DNA from: an uncultured Oscillospiraceae bacterium | GTDB taxonomy: Bacteria > Bacillota > Clostridia > Oscillospirales > Oscillospiraceae | Length of the DNA stretch: 64,000 nucleotides | Assembly: GCA_900763685.1 (NCBI GenBank) | Contig: CAAFLF010000019.1 | Span: 1-64,000, forward strand | Reading direction: 5' to 3' | Part shown: piece by piece, positions 7,120 to 17,106 of the stretch | Layout of the letters: every line of letters starts with the position of its first letter | Numbering within the stretch: position 1 is the first letter of the stretch | Position numbers and translations under genes: made by a program | Notes under the pieces: generated by a model | What the model saw: the letters and a program-made list of their open reading frames with translations, nothing else | The model's database searches: none | Told to the model about the DNA's origin: nothing

Positions 7120-10100
7120 TCAGCCCTGGGCCCGGAAGAGGAAGGTCACGATCTGGCCACGGGTGCAGGGATCCTCAGGGCTGAAGGTGGTGGCGGTGGT
7201 GCCCTTGGTGACGCCGCTCTCCACGGCCCAGGCCACGGCGTCGGCGCAGTAGGAGCCGGCAGCCACGTCGGTGAAGGCGGTGGCGGCGCCGGAGGCGCTG
7301 CCGCCCTGGGCACGGAAGAGGAAGGTCACGGCCTGGCCCCGGGTGCAGGGAGCGTCGGGGCTGAAGGTGGTATCCGTGGTGCCCTTGGTGATGCCGTTCT
7401 CCAGAGCCCAGGCCACGGCGTCATAGCAGTAGCTGCCGGGGGCCACGTCCGCAGGGACAGTGGCGGTGCCCTTGGCGGCGGGGGAACCGGCGGCACGCCA
7501 GAGGAAGGTCACGATCTGGCCACGGGTGCAGGGATCGCTGGGGCCGAAGGTGGTGGCCGTCTTGCCCTGGGTGACGCCGTTCTTGGCGGCCCAGAGGATG
7601 GCGTCGGCATAGGGGGAGTCAGCGGAGACATCCGTGAAGGGGGTCTCATCCGCGGGCTCGGTGGTGGAACCGCCGGTAGAGCCGCCGCTGCTGGGGATCT
7701 GGGTGAAGACGGCGGTGACGGTGGTTTTGGCGTCCACGGTGAGGGTCAGAGTGGCGGCGGAGCCGGCGTTTTCACCGTTGACCACCCAGTGATCCAGGCG
7801 GTAGCCGCTCTCAGGCTGGGCGGTGAAGGTGACGGAGGCACCTTCCATAACGGTGGCGCTGCTGGCGCTGGACTTGACGCTGCCGCTGCCCTGGGCGGAA
7901 GCGCTCACGGTGAAGGTGCTGTCCGGGCAGGTCTCGGAGACGACATAGTCATTCGCCACGGGGATGGAGGCGGAGACGCTGGTGTTGTCCACGGTGATCT
8001 GGTAGTTCTGGAAGTTGGGGTTCACCACCAGGTTCCAGTCCTTGTCATAGCTGTAGTAGCTGGTCATACCGGGCTCGTGGGCGTAGATGACCAGGGCCAG
8101 GGTGTGACCGGCCTTCACCTCATAGACGGTGGGCTGGAGGTAGAGGGTGTAGTCATAGGGCTGGCTGCCCAGAGTGACCTTCTTGCTGGCGGTGTGGGAG
8201 TCAAAGTCGGCCTCGGGGTTGCAGAGGTCCATCCAGCCCCGGGAGATGACCTTGTAGGAGACGTCGCTGGGCAGGAGGAGGGTCTTGTTGAAGTTCTTCA
8301 GGCCGCCGCCCATCCAGGCGCCGTTCTGCAGGGCCGTGGCCTTGGGGACGTAGCTGCCGGAGGTGTTGAAGGCGGGGAAGGTCTTACCCTCGGGGGCGAT
8401 GTCCACCAGCATGGCGCTGACCATCAGGCCGTCCCGCTGGCCGATGGGAGTCCCGCCCTCGCCGTAGTTCTGCGTCAGGGCGGAGAAGTTCACGGCCACG
8501 GAGCCCTTGACGGTGGTGCTCTCCGTCACGGCCTGGGTGTACATCACGCTGTTGGTGGTGGTCCCGGCGGTGAACTTGTCCTGCCAGTTGTTGCGGGTGA
8601 CGCTGTTCGCGTTGTAGTCGCTGTTGATGGTGGTGGTGCCGGTCTCGGAGACAGTGAAGTCAAGAGACTTGGCGGTCTTCCAGGAGGCGTAAGTGTTCCA
8701 GGTGTTGGTGTCGTGGCTGTCCTGGGCGGTGACGGCAGCCATGTCCTCGGCGCCGTTCTCCACGCCGTAGAGGTAGTGGCTGAACCAGCGGTTCAGGATC
8801 TCATCGTAGCTGGAATCGCCGATGTCAAAGACGTAGCCGCCGGCGGGATAGGTGGGGGTCAGGTGGCCGTCCTGGTGCAGGAGGATCTTGGCGGTCTTCC
8901 CGGCCTTCTCGAAGGCATTGTACATCAGCTCAAATTCCTTGGTCCGGACGTTGTAGTCATTGAGACCGTGGACGATGAGAGCGGAGCACTTGATGTTGTC
9001 CGCGTTCAGGGTGTAGTCTCGGATGGACCAGGTATCGTTGTTCACGGCGGCATCCTGGCTGGCGTAGTCGCCGTTCAGAGCGGTCTGCTGGTTGGCCAGG
9101 GCGCCCAGATAGTCGCTGTAGCGCTCGCTGATGGAGGCGTAGTCATTGCTGTGGGCATAGTCGGTGACGTTGGCCTTCTTGGCGGCGGCCTGGGCGGCGT
9201 CGCTGTCCAGGTAGCGGCCGGCGCAGTAGGCGGCCAGGGTGTTGGTATAGGCGGTGCTGGAACGGGTGGAAATGCCCTGGGAGTTGGTGTACTCATACCA
9301 GCTGGCAATGCCGGCCACGGGGACGATGGTCTCCAGGCCCGCGACACCGGTGGTGGCGAGACCGAACTGGGTGGTGCCGGCGTAGGAACGGCCGGTCATG
9401 CCCACCTTGCCGTTGGACCAGTCGGCCTTGATGGCGATGTTGCTGGTCTTGTCGGTGTAGGCCACCCGGTCGCCGTGGAGCCACTCGATGACGCACTTGA
9501 AGGCGTCGATCTCCAGGTCGGAGCCGCAGGTCTCGTAGCCCTCGGAGCCCCGGGTGCCCAGACCGCCGCACTCTACCACGGCGTAGCCCCGGACCAGGTA
9601 GTAGTCATACCATTCCAGGTCCTCGTAGTCCATCATGTCCTCGAAGGGGTTGTAGTAGTACCAGTCGGAGGACTGGGCGTTCTTGGCGGCCTCCGAGGTG
9701 GTGGCGCTGCCGGCGGGAGTACGGGGGCCGGGGTTGGTATCGTAGAGGCTGTTGATGTTGAAGTTCGCCTCAGTATCGTAGCCCATGCTCCGGTCGGTGC
9801 AGCCGGTGATGTAGGGCCGGGCCTCGTAGATGGTGGCGGCTTTGTAGTCGCCTTCCGCGGCGGCCTTGGGGACCTGGACCAGAGCCTTCACCAGGTCCAG
9901 CTTGCCGTCGCCATCGGTATCGTAGTTGGTCTCCACGTAGACGCAGTAACGGGCGATGTCGCTGGTCTCGTTGCTGTAGCCGGAGGTGACGGAGCCCGTG
10001 GTGTAGGGGAAAACGGGCTGGGCCATGCCGTTGACGAAGAGGGGTTCCTTCTTTTCGGCGGACTGGTTATCCACCAGAGCCTGATAGCCGTCGCTTTCCA

Positions 10101-10425
10101 GGAAAGCGGCCATCCGCGCCTTGGTGCAGGGCTCGTCGGCGCTGGCGCTGTTCTTATCCAGCATGCCCAGGCTGTCCGCCAGGGCCACGCAGTCGGAATC
10201 GCTGCCCAGCTGGCTGTCCTTCAGCCCGGCGAAGGTAAACAGCGTCCGCAGGACGGTGCCCAGGGTCTCGGTCTCGCCGTCCTGGGTCTCCAGGCCGTAG
10301 GCGGCCAGGTCAGAGTAGGTGACAAGGGCGCTGCTTCCCGTGTCATCCGCGGCCAGGGCCGGCGTGACGACGGAGAGGGTCAGAGCCAGTGTCAGCAGGA
10401 ATGCCAGCAGTCTTTTTCTCATCAT
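7120..10425 (-). CDS. secreted X-Pro dipeptidyl-peptidase-like (S15/CocE) hydrolase with three SLH domains
   Basis: A 1101-residue cell-surface enzyme. The signal peptide is MMRKRLLAFLLTLALTLSVV followed by TPALA at residue 25. The alpha/beta-hydrolase core of the S15/CocE type runs from about residue 130 to 560. It holds the nucleophile motif GRSYAG (Ser347), the acid in VHGLND (Asp490) and the histidine in QDGH (His521). A beta-rich C-terminal domain follows (560-800), then a bacterial Ig/InlB-like repeat near 820-900 (ESGYRLDHWVVNGEN). Three S-layer homology repeats fill the last 170 residues and should tether it to the wall. It may cleave Xaa-Pro dipeptides or hydrolyse esters or amides; the sequence does not decide. 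A second ATG immediately follows the first. Confidence 0.88.
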   Translation of the reverse strand: MMRKRLLAFLLTLALTLSVVTPALAADDTGSSALVTYSDLAAYGLETQDGETETLGTVLRTLFTFAGLKDSQLGSDSDCVALADSLGMLDKNSASADEPCTKARMAAFLESDGYQALVDNQSAEKKEPLFVNGMAQPVFPYTTGSVTSGYSNETSDIARYCVYVETNYDTDGDGKLDLVKALVQVPKAAAEGDYKAATIYEARPYITGCTDRSMGYDTEANFNINSLYDTNPGPRTPAGSATTSEAAKNAQSSDWYYYNPFEDMMDYEDLEWYDYYLVRGYAVVECGGLGTRGSEGYETCGSDLEIDAFKCVIEWLHGDRVAYTDKTSNIAIKADWSNGKVGMTGRSYAGTTQFGLATTGVAGLETIVPVAGIASWYEYTNSQGISTRSSTAYTNTLAAYCAGRYLDSDAAQAAAKKANVTDYAHSNDYASISERYSDYLGALANQQTALNGDYASQDAAVNNDTWSIRDYTLNADNIKCSALIVHGLNDYNVRTKEFELMYNAFEKAGKTAKILLHQDGHLTPTYPAGGYVFDIGDSSYDEILNRWFSHYLYGVENGAEDMAAVTAQDSHDTNTWNTYASWKTAKSLDFTVSETGTTTINSDYNANSVTRNNWQDKFTAGTTTNSVMYTQAVTESTTVKGSVAVNFSALTQNYGEGGTPIGQRDGLMVSAMLVDIAPEGKTFPAFNTSGSYVPKATALQNGAWMGGGLKNFNKTLLLPSDVSYKVISRGWMDLCNPEADFDSHTASKKVTLGSQPYDYTLYLQPTVYEVKAGHTLALVIYAHEPGMTSYYSYDKDWNLVVNPNFQNYQITVDNTSVSASIPVANDYVVSETCPDSTFTVSASAQGSGSVKSSASSATVMEGASVTFTAQPESGYRLDHWVVNGENAGSAATLTLTVDAKTTVTAVFTQIPSSGGSTGGSTTEPADETPFTDVSADSPYADAILWAAKNGVTQGKTATTFGPSDPCTRGQIVTFLWRAAGSPAAKGTATVPADVAPGSYCYDAVAWALENGITKGTTDTTFSPDAPCTRGQAVTFLFRAQGGSASGAATAFTDVAAGSYCADAVAWAVESGVTKGTTATTFSPEDPCTRGQIVTFLFRAQG
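7126..7640 (-). repeat. three tandem SLH-coding repeats, about 180 bp period
   Basis: A near-identical block (GAGGAAGGTCACG, then CTGGCC, CGGGTGCAGGGA on the plus strand) recurs near 7137, 7317 and 7502. Each encodes the PCTRGQ(I/A)VTFL(F/W)RA end of an SLH repeat. The high DNA identity suggests recent duplication or gene conversion. Confidence 0.85.
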
Positions 10426-10826
10426 GCTTACACCACTTCTTTCGTTGAGTTTTCCGCTTCCCTCGGGTTTGAGCTGGTGTCTGTGCCGCGCTGCTGGAGC
10501 GGCGAAGTCGAGCCGTTGCTTCCCGGATACTGCGGTTTGGCAACACTGTAGCCGCTGTTTTTCCGGATTGCAAGAGGAATTTTTATTCGCGGCAAAACTT
10601 TATCGCTTTGAACTGCTGCTGTTGAGATGCCACAAATTTTTTCGTATTTTTTGACGAATCGATATAATGAGCCCTGATATTGGCCTATTTACACGATAAT
10701 GAAAGCTATGAGATGCGATATTGAAAACCATAAGTTGCTGTAATATTATGCGCTGGTAAGAAATAAAATTCCACCCCCAAGATTTCCTGCAATTCCCATT
10801 TTTGGCCTCCCGATCCAGGCAAAGGG
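10426..10826. other. AT-richer intergenic stretch upstream of the S-layer peptidase
   Basis: This 400-base stretch holds the peptidase promoter near 10545-10573. The part from 10600 to 10800 is much AT-richer than its surroundings and contains no gene I recognise. The truncated AraC frame reads into it from the right, probably without meaning. It may be debris of the damaged locus next door. Confidence 0.5.
10545..10573 (-). promoter_or_regulatory. promoter of the S-layer peptidase gene
   Basis: On the minus strand TTGCAA and TACAGT are separated by exactly 17 bases. The leader to the ATG is about 110 bases. Confidence 0.6.
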
Positions 10827-11449
10827 AAAGCCCCGCCGGAGGGTGGTCCGGCGGGGCTTTTACGGTTATTCGTTTCCGGGCAGCTTTCCCGCCCGGCGGC
10901 GCTCTCCGTCCGCAGGAGGCGGTCCGCCAACTCCTCCGGCAGGGGGAGGTCCGCAAGAAAGGTCTCCCCGCCGGGGCAGTAGCGCTGCCGCAGGGCCGTC
11001 AGGTCCAGGTCGAAGCCCTCCCGCGGGAGAGGCACCCCGGCCTCCGCCGTCTCCGGGTCCAGGAAGAGCTCCACGCCCTCATAGAGCCGTCCGGGGTAGA
11101 GGTACTCCTTCTGGGCGAAGCGCTCCGTCAGGGATACCTGCCCCGCCGTCAGGAAGACGTGGCGGCGGTCGTTCAGGATCAGCTCGCGGCGGCCCCGGAG
11201 GCAGTAGTTGATGAGGAGGGGGCCCTTGGCCTCCGGCGTGCAGGGACCCGGCTGGGGGGCGGGCCAGGAGGGGGCCTCCACGGCGATCCGGGCCAGGGTC
11301 AGCCCCGGGAAGAGGGGGTAGAAGTCCATCCTTCCCCGGCCCTCGGGGCTCCGCAGGCGCAGGGAGGCGCCGTCCTCCCGGTCCTCCACGCTGACGCCGG
11401 GCAGGGCCCGGCAGCTCTCCACAATGCTGGCGGTATTCACGCGATCCAT
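10706..11449 (-). pseudogene. truncated AraC-type regulator, DNA-binding domain missing
   Basis: Residues 1-180 look like the ligand-sensing part of an AraC-family regulator of the kind found beside ECF transporter genes (FPGLTLARIAVEAP, then LLINYCLRGRRELILNDRRH, a cupin-like strand set). The frame should continue into two helix-turn-helix motifs over about 100 more residues. Instead homology stops near residue 185, and the frame reads through a strong hairpin (10827-10860) and ends in AT-rich DNA. The C-terminal DNA-binding domain is therefore absent and the gene is probably dead. It is divergent from the equally damaged ECF gene at 11585. AraC assignment is from the pattern of the sensing domain only. 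Confidence 0.6.
10827..10860. terminator. hairpin terminator inside the truncated AraC reading frame
   Basis: AAAGCCCCGCCGGA pairs perfectly with TCCGGCGGGGCTTT around GGGTGG, with a short T-run on either strand. It is probably the original terminator of the regulator gene, which would place the lost coding sequence just upstream of it (above base 10860). Confidence 0.75.
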
Positions 11450-11536
11450 CCTTTCCCTCTGGGTTCCCTGTCGTTTTGGAGCGAAATTGCCCGGCGGCGG
11501 TAGACGGCCCCAGGGTGAGCCGCTACAATATGGAAT

Positions 11537-11554
11537 GGTTAGGCGAAGCTAACC
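11537..11554. promoter_or_regulatory. palindrome GGTTAG-N6-CTAACC upstream of the ECF fusion gene
   Basis: A perfect 6+6 inverted repeat with a 6-base spacer lies 30 bases before the ECF gene start, in the divergent intergenic region. A second copy, GTTAG-N6-CTAAC, lies after the gene at 13066. The half-site resembles those of DtxR-type metal regulators, but the spacing differs. Operator function is inference. Confidence 0.5.
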
Positions 11555-11584
11555 AAGAAACTACACATTTCGGAGGTAATCCCT

Positions 11585-12985
11585 ATGAATGAGAAACTGC
11601 GGGCGAAGGACCTCATCAACGCGGGCCTTTTCACGGTGCTTTACTTCGTGCTGGGCTGCTGCGTGGCCATCCCCATCGGCTTTGTGCCCATCTTCCTGCC
11701 CATCCTGGGCTCCCTCTGGACCCTCATCACCGGCATCCCCTTCATGCTCTTCGCCGTCCGGGCGAGAAAGTTCGGCATGGTGACCCTGATGGCCATCCTC
11801 TCCGGCCTTCTCATGGGCTCCACCGGCATGGGCTTCTGGGGCGTGCCCCTGGGCGTGGTCTTCGGCCTGCTGGGCGACCTCATCATGAAGTCCGGCCAGT
11901 ACCAGAGCTGGAGGAAGACCCTCCTGGGCTACGGCGTTTTCCAGCTCTCCGGCGGGGAAAAGCAGAAGATCGCCTGCGCCGGGGCCTTCCTGATGGAGCC
12001 CCCGGTCTTCGTGCTGGACGAGCCCTCCGCCAACTTGGACGCCGACGCCGTTCTGGAGCTTCGGGGCGTCCTCAAGACATTAAAAGCCCTGGGCAAGACC
12101 GTGATCCTCTCGGAGCACCGGCTCTACTACCTCCGTGGCCTTGCTGACCGTTACCTCTACCTGTGGGATGGCCGGGTCCAAGGGGACTACTCCGCAGAGG
12201 AATTTGACGCCATCCCGGCGGAGGAGCGCCGGGCCATGGGCCTCCGGGTCGGGAGTCTGGCGGACCTGACCCTCCGGGAGGAGCCAGACATCCGGCGGGG
12301 GACCGCCCAGCTCCGGGACTTCCGTTTCGCCTACAAGAACGCCCCGGAGACCCTGCGGATCGATGAGGCGGCCATCCCCTACGGCGGCATCGTGGGCATC
12401 CTGGGCCACAACGGGGCGGGGAAGTCCACCTTCTCCCGCTGCTTCCGCGGCCTGGAGAAGCGCCGCGGCACCGTGACGGTGGACGGCACCGCCCTCCGCC
12501 CCAAGGACCGGCTGGATCGCTGCTACATGGTGACGCGGGACGTGGGGCACCAGCTCTTCACCGAGAGAGTCCTGGACGAGGTGCTCCTCAGCATGCCGGA
12601 GGAGGACGAGGCCCAGGCCAAAGCCATCCTGGACCGGCTGGACCTGACGCCCTATCTGGACCGGCACCCGGCGTCCCTCTCCGGCGGGCAGAAGCAGCGG
12701 CTGGCCGTCGCCTCCGCCCTGGCGGCGGAGCGGAACGTGGTCTTCCTGGATGAGCCCACCAGCGGTCTCGACGACCGCCACATGCGGGAGACCGCCCAGC
12801 TCCTCCGGGAGCTGCGCCGGAGCGGGAAGACCGTCTACGTCATTACCCACGATCCGGAGCTCATCACCGAGTGCTGCACCGACATCCTCCGCCTGGAGGC
12901 GGGCGAGATCGCGGACAGCTATCCCCTGGACGAGGCGGGCCTCGCCAAGGTCCGGGCCTTCTTCCGGGTGGAGGAGACGGACTGA
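11585..12985 (+). CDS. chimeric ECF transporter protein: S-component N-terminus fused to ECF ATPase
   Basis: A 466-residue open frame with parts of two proteins. Residues 1-119 are four hydrophobic segments of an MptaS/Trep_Strep-type ECF S component, which normally runs to about 190 residues. At residue 120 it switches without a break to LSGGEKQKIA, the signature of an ECF ATPase first domain, with Walker B VFVLDEP (141-147) and H-loop His178 but no Walker A. A complete second ATPase domain follows: GHNGAGKST (274-282), LSGGQ (365-369), VVFLDEP (385-391), His422. The S-component end, the usual T component and the first half of ATPase domain 1 are missing, best explained by an in-frame deletion. 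It starts after CGGAGGTAATCCCT. Probably non-functional as a transporter, unless an assembly error. Confidence 0.8.
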   Translation: MNEKLRAKDLINAGLFTVLYFVLGCCVAIPIGFVPIFLPILGSLWTLITGIPFMLFAVRARKFGMVTLMAILSGLLMGSTGMGFWGVPLGVVFGLLGDLIMKSGQYQSWRKTLLGYGVFQLSGGEKQKIACAGAFLMEPPVFVLDEPSANLDADAVLELRGVLKTLKALGKTVILSEHRLYYLRGLADRYLYLWDGRVQGDYSAEEFDAIPAEERRAMGLRVGSLADLTLREEPDIRRGTAQLRDFRFAYKNAPETLRIDEAAIPYGGIVGILGHNGAGKSTFSRCFRGLEKRRGTVTVDGTALRPKDRLDRCYMVTRDVGHQLFTERVLDEVLLSMPEEDEAQAKAILDRLDLTPYLDRHPASLSGGQKQRLAVASALAAERNVVFLDEPTSGLDDRHMRETAQLLRELRRSGKTVYVITHDPELITECCTDILRLEAGEIADSYPLDEAGLAKVRAFFRVEETD

Positions 12986-13065
12986 GCCATCCCTTCTCCA
13001 CCAAATCTCAGCTCCGCTGCCGAAAGGCGGCGGGGCTTTTCCCCGCCTTGGGGCGGATACCCTTG

Positions 13066-13081
13066 GTTAGTATACGCTAAC
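13066..13081. promoter_or_regulatory. palindrome GTTAG-N6-CTAAC, second copy
   Basis: GTTAG and CTAAC flank TATACG. The same half-sites and spacing occur upstream of the ECF fusion gene at 11537. An ACGGAGG ribosome-site-like stretch follows, but no convincing gene starts there, which suggests a gene once followed this operator. Confidence 0.45.
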
Positions 13082-13146
13082 TACGGAGGCCATTCTACCA
13101 TGCCGCCCCCGGGATCGCAAGAGGGGATATCCCCGGCGGACGGGCG

Positions 13147-13188
13147 AAAAAAGGGACCCCCGTTCCCGGCTTGGCCGGGAACGGGGGG
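13147..13188 (-). terminator. rho-independent terminator of ppdK
   Basis: On the minus strand CCCCCGTTCCCGGC and its perfect complement form a 14-bp stem with a three-base loop. TCCCTTTTTT follows, about 30 bases after the ppdK stop. Confidence 0.9.
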
Positions 13189-13217
13189 TTGATCGAAGAG
13201 AGGGGATACGGGGCGGA

Positions 13218-15848
<2,631 letters not shown>

Positions 15849-15912
15849 TGAAATCCTCCATCTCAAACGTACTCTTCTTCGCTTTTCCGAAATACGGACG
15901 GAATCCCATCCG

Positions 15913-15922
15913 TAAACGTTTA
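15913..15922. promoter_or_regulatory. palindrome TAAACGTTTA at the ppdK transcription start
   Basis: A perfect 10-base palindrome with the central CG typical of LacI/GalR-family operators (including CcpA sites) lies just downstream of the ppdK -10 box, where a bound protein would block transcription. The core AAACGTTT is shared with the operator at 42983. Confidence 0.45.
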
Positions 15923-15938
15923 AAAACTCAGCCATCCA

Positions 15939-15967
15939 ATTATAAACTGACGAAAAGCGGAAAACAA
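15939..15967 (-). promoter_or_regulatory. ppdK promoter
   Basis: On the minus strand TTGTTT and a perfect TATAAT are 17 bases apart. The expected start of transcription is near 15932, giving an 85-base leader. Confidence 0.7.
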
Positions 15968-16042
15968 TGCCTGAAAACCACAATTCCGAGGTTCCCTCAG
16001 AGAAAATAACCTGGCGATTTTAGCGATTTTGCACAAGGGCCA

Positions 16043-16056
16043 GTGAAACGTTTCCG
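16043..16056. promoter_or_regulatory. second LacI/CcpA-like palindrome upstream of ppdK
   Basis: GTGAAACGTTTCCG contains the perfect palindrome GAAACGTTTC. It lies about 110 bases upstream of the ppdK start of transcription and 140 bases before holB. It resembles the site at the sugar transporter promoter. Confidence 0.4.
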
Positions 16057-16148
16057 CGGGACGCCTCCCGCCTCCGCCGTCCACCCCCGGAAAACACGGC
16101 CAAAGCCCCATTCCCCGGAATTCCCATCTTCCATTCTGGCCGGAATTG

Positions 16149-16157
16149 TGTTACACT
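16149..16157 (+). promoter_or_regulatory. extended -10 promoter for holB-yaaT
   Basis: TGTTACACT matches an extended -10 element 39 bases before the holB start. The -35 area is poor. Confidence 0.4.
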
Positions 16158-16195
16158 AAACCATAACTACGCGTGTGTTTGAAAGGAGGGATCGT

Positions 16196-17044
16196 ATGGC
16201 GCTGTGGAAACTGGACCCCGAGGCTCCGGCGGCTGTCTGGCTCCGGGCGGCGGCGGAGCGCCGTGCCCTGCCCCACGCCCTCCTCTTCACCGGGGGGGAT
16301 GGCCCCGCCGCGGCAGAGTTCGCCGCCGCCGCCATGGAGTGTACGGCGGACCATGGCCGCCCCTGCGGCGTCTGCCGGGCCTGCCGGAAGGTCCTCTCCG
16401 GCATCCACCCGGATGTCATCACCGTTCAGGACCCGGAGCACAAGCTCCTCTCGGCGGAGACGGTCCGGAACGTCCGCTCCGACGCCTATATCCGCCCCAA
16501 CGAGGGGGAGCGGAAGGTCTACGTCTTCCCGGACTGCGCCCTCCTCACCGAGGCCGACCAGAACATCCTCCTGAAGACCGTGGAGGAGGGACCGCCCTCC
16601 GCCGCCTTCCTCTTCTGCGCCGGGAGCGCCGCCGCCGTGCTGCCGACGCTTCGCTCCCGCTGCGTGGAGTGCAAGCTCCACCCGGAGGAGACGGAGGAGA
16701 CGCCCCCCAGTCCCCGGGCGGAGGCCTTCCTCCGTGCCCTGGCCAAGGGAAAGCGGGGAGAGACCGCCGCCGCCTGCGTCCGTCTCGAGCGGGAGAAGCT
16801 GACAGGTGACGACCTGGAGGCCTTCTGCGCCGAGAGCCGGGAGCTGCTGATCCGGGCCCTGAAGGCCCGCTACGGGGCCCCGGAGGCCGGGGAGCTGCCC
16901 CTCCTCCTGGCAAAAACCTTGACAAACCAGCGCCTGATGCGCACAATAGAGCTGTTGGAGCGCTTCCGGCGGGACTGCCGCTTCCACATCGCCCCGGCCC
17001 AGGCGCTGGGCGCCCTGGCGGCGGAGGCGGAGGAGCTCCTCTGA
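16196..17044 (+). CDS. holB: DNA polymerase III delta' subunit
   Basis: A clamp-loader subunit of 282 residues. The N-terminal ATPase-like domain lacks a working P-loop (LLFTGGDGPAAAE), as is normal for delta'. It keeps a four-Cys zinc module (CTADHGRPCGVCRAC), the HPDV stretch, the switch region LTEADQNILLKTVEEGP, and the SRC motif in LRSRCVE that supplies the arginine finger in this family. The start was set at the ATG preceded by AAAGGAGGGATCGT. It is followed 60 bases later by the PSP1-domain gene yaaT; the same pair is adjacent in Bacillus subtilis, which supports both calls. Confidence 0.88.
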   Translation: MALWKLDPEAPAAVWLRAAAERRALPHALLFTGGDGPAAAEFAAAAMECTADHGRPCGVCRACRKVLSGIHPDVITVQDPEHKLLSAETVRNVRSDAYIRPNEGERKVYVFPDCALLTEADQNILLKTVEEGPPSAAFLFCAGSAAAVLPTLRSRCVECKLHPEETEETPPSPRAEAFLRALAKGKRGETAAACVRLEREKLTGDDLEAFCAESRELLIRALKARYGAPEAGELPLLLAKTLTNQRLMRTIELLERFRRDCRFHIAPAQALGALAAEAEELL

Positions 17045-17106
17045 AAACCATTCCCGGCGAGACGCCGGATACCGTATGTTACGTTGAGAGAAAAGGAGGC
17101 GATCCT

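Noticed and set aside
7126-7640. Regular repeats that might suggest a CRISPR array
   Set aside because: Period is about 180 bases and the repeats encode SLH protein domains in frame.
7060-10551. Very long open frame on the plus strand opposite the S-layer peptidase gene
   Set aside because: It is a Gly/Val/Ala-rich antisense reading caused by GC-rich codon third positions; no ribosome site or domain. The minus-strand protein has a signal peptide, catalytic motifs and SLH repeats.
11537-11554. Firm assignment as a DtxR/IdeR operator
   Set aside because: The half-site looks similar, but known sites have a much shorter centre; kept only as an unassigned palindrome.
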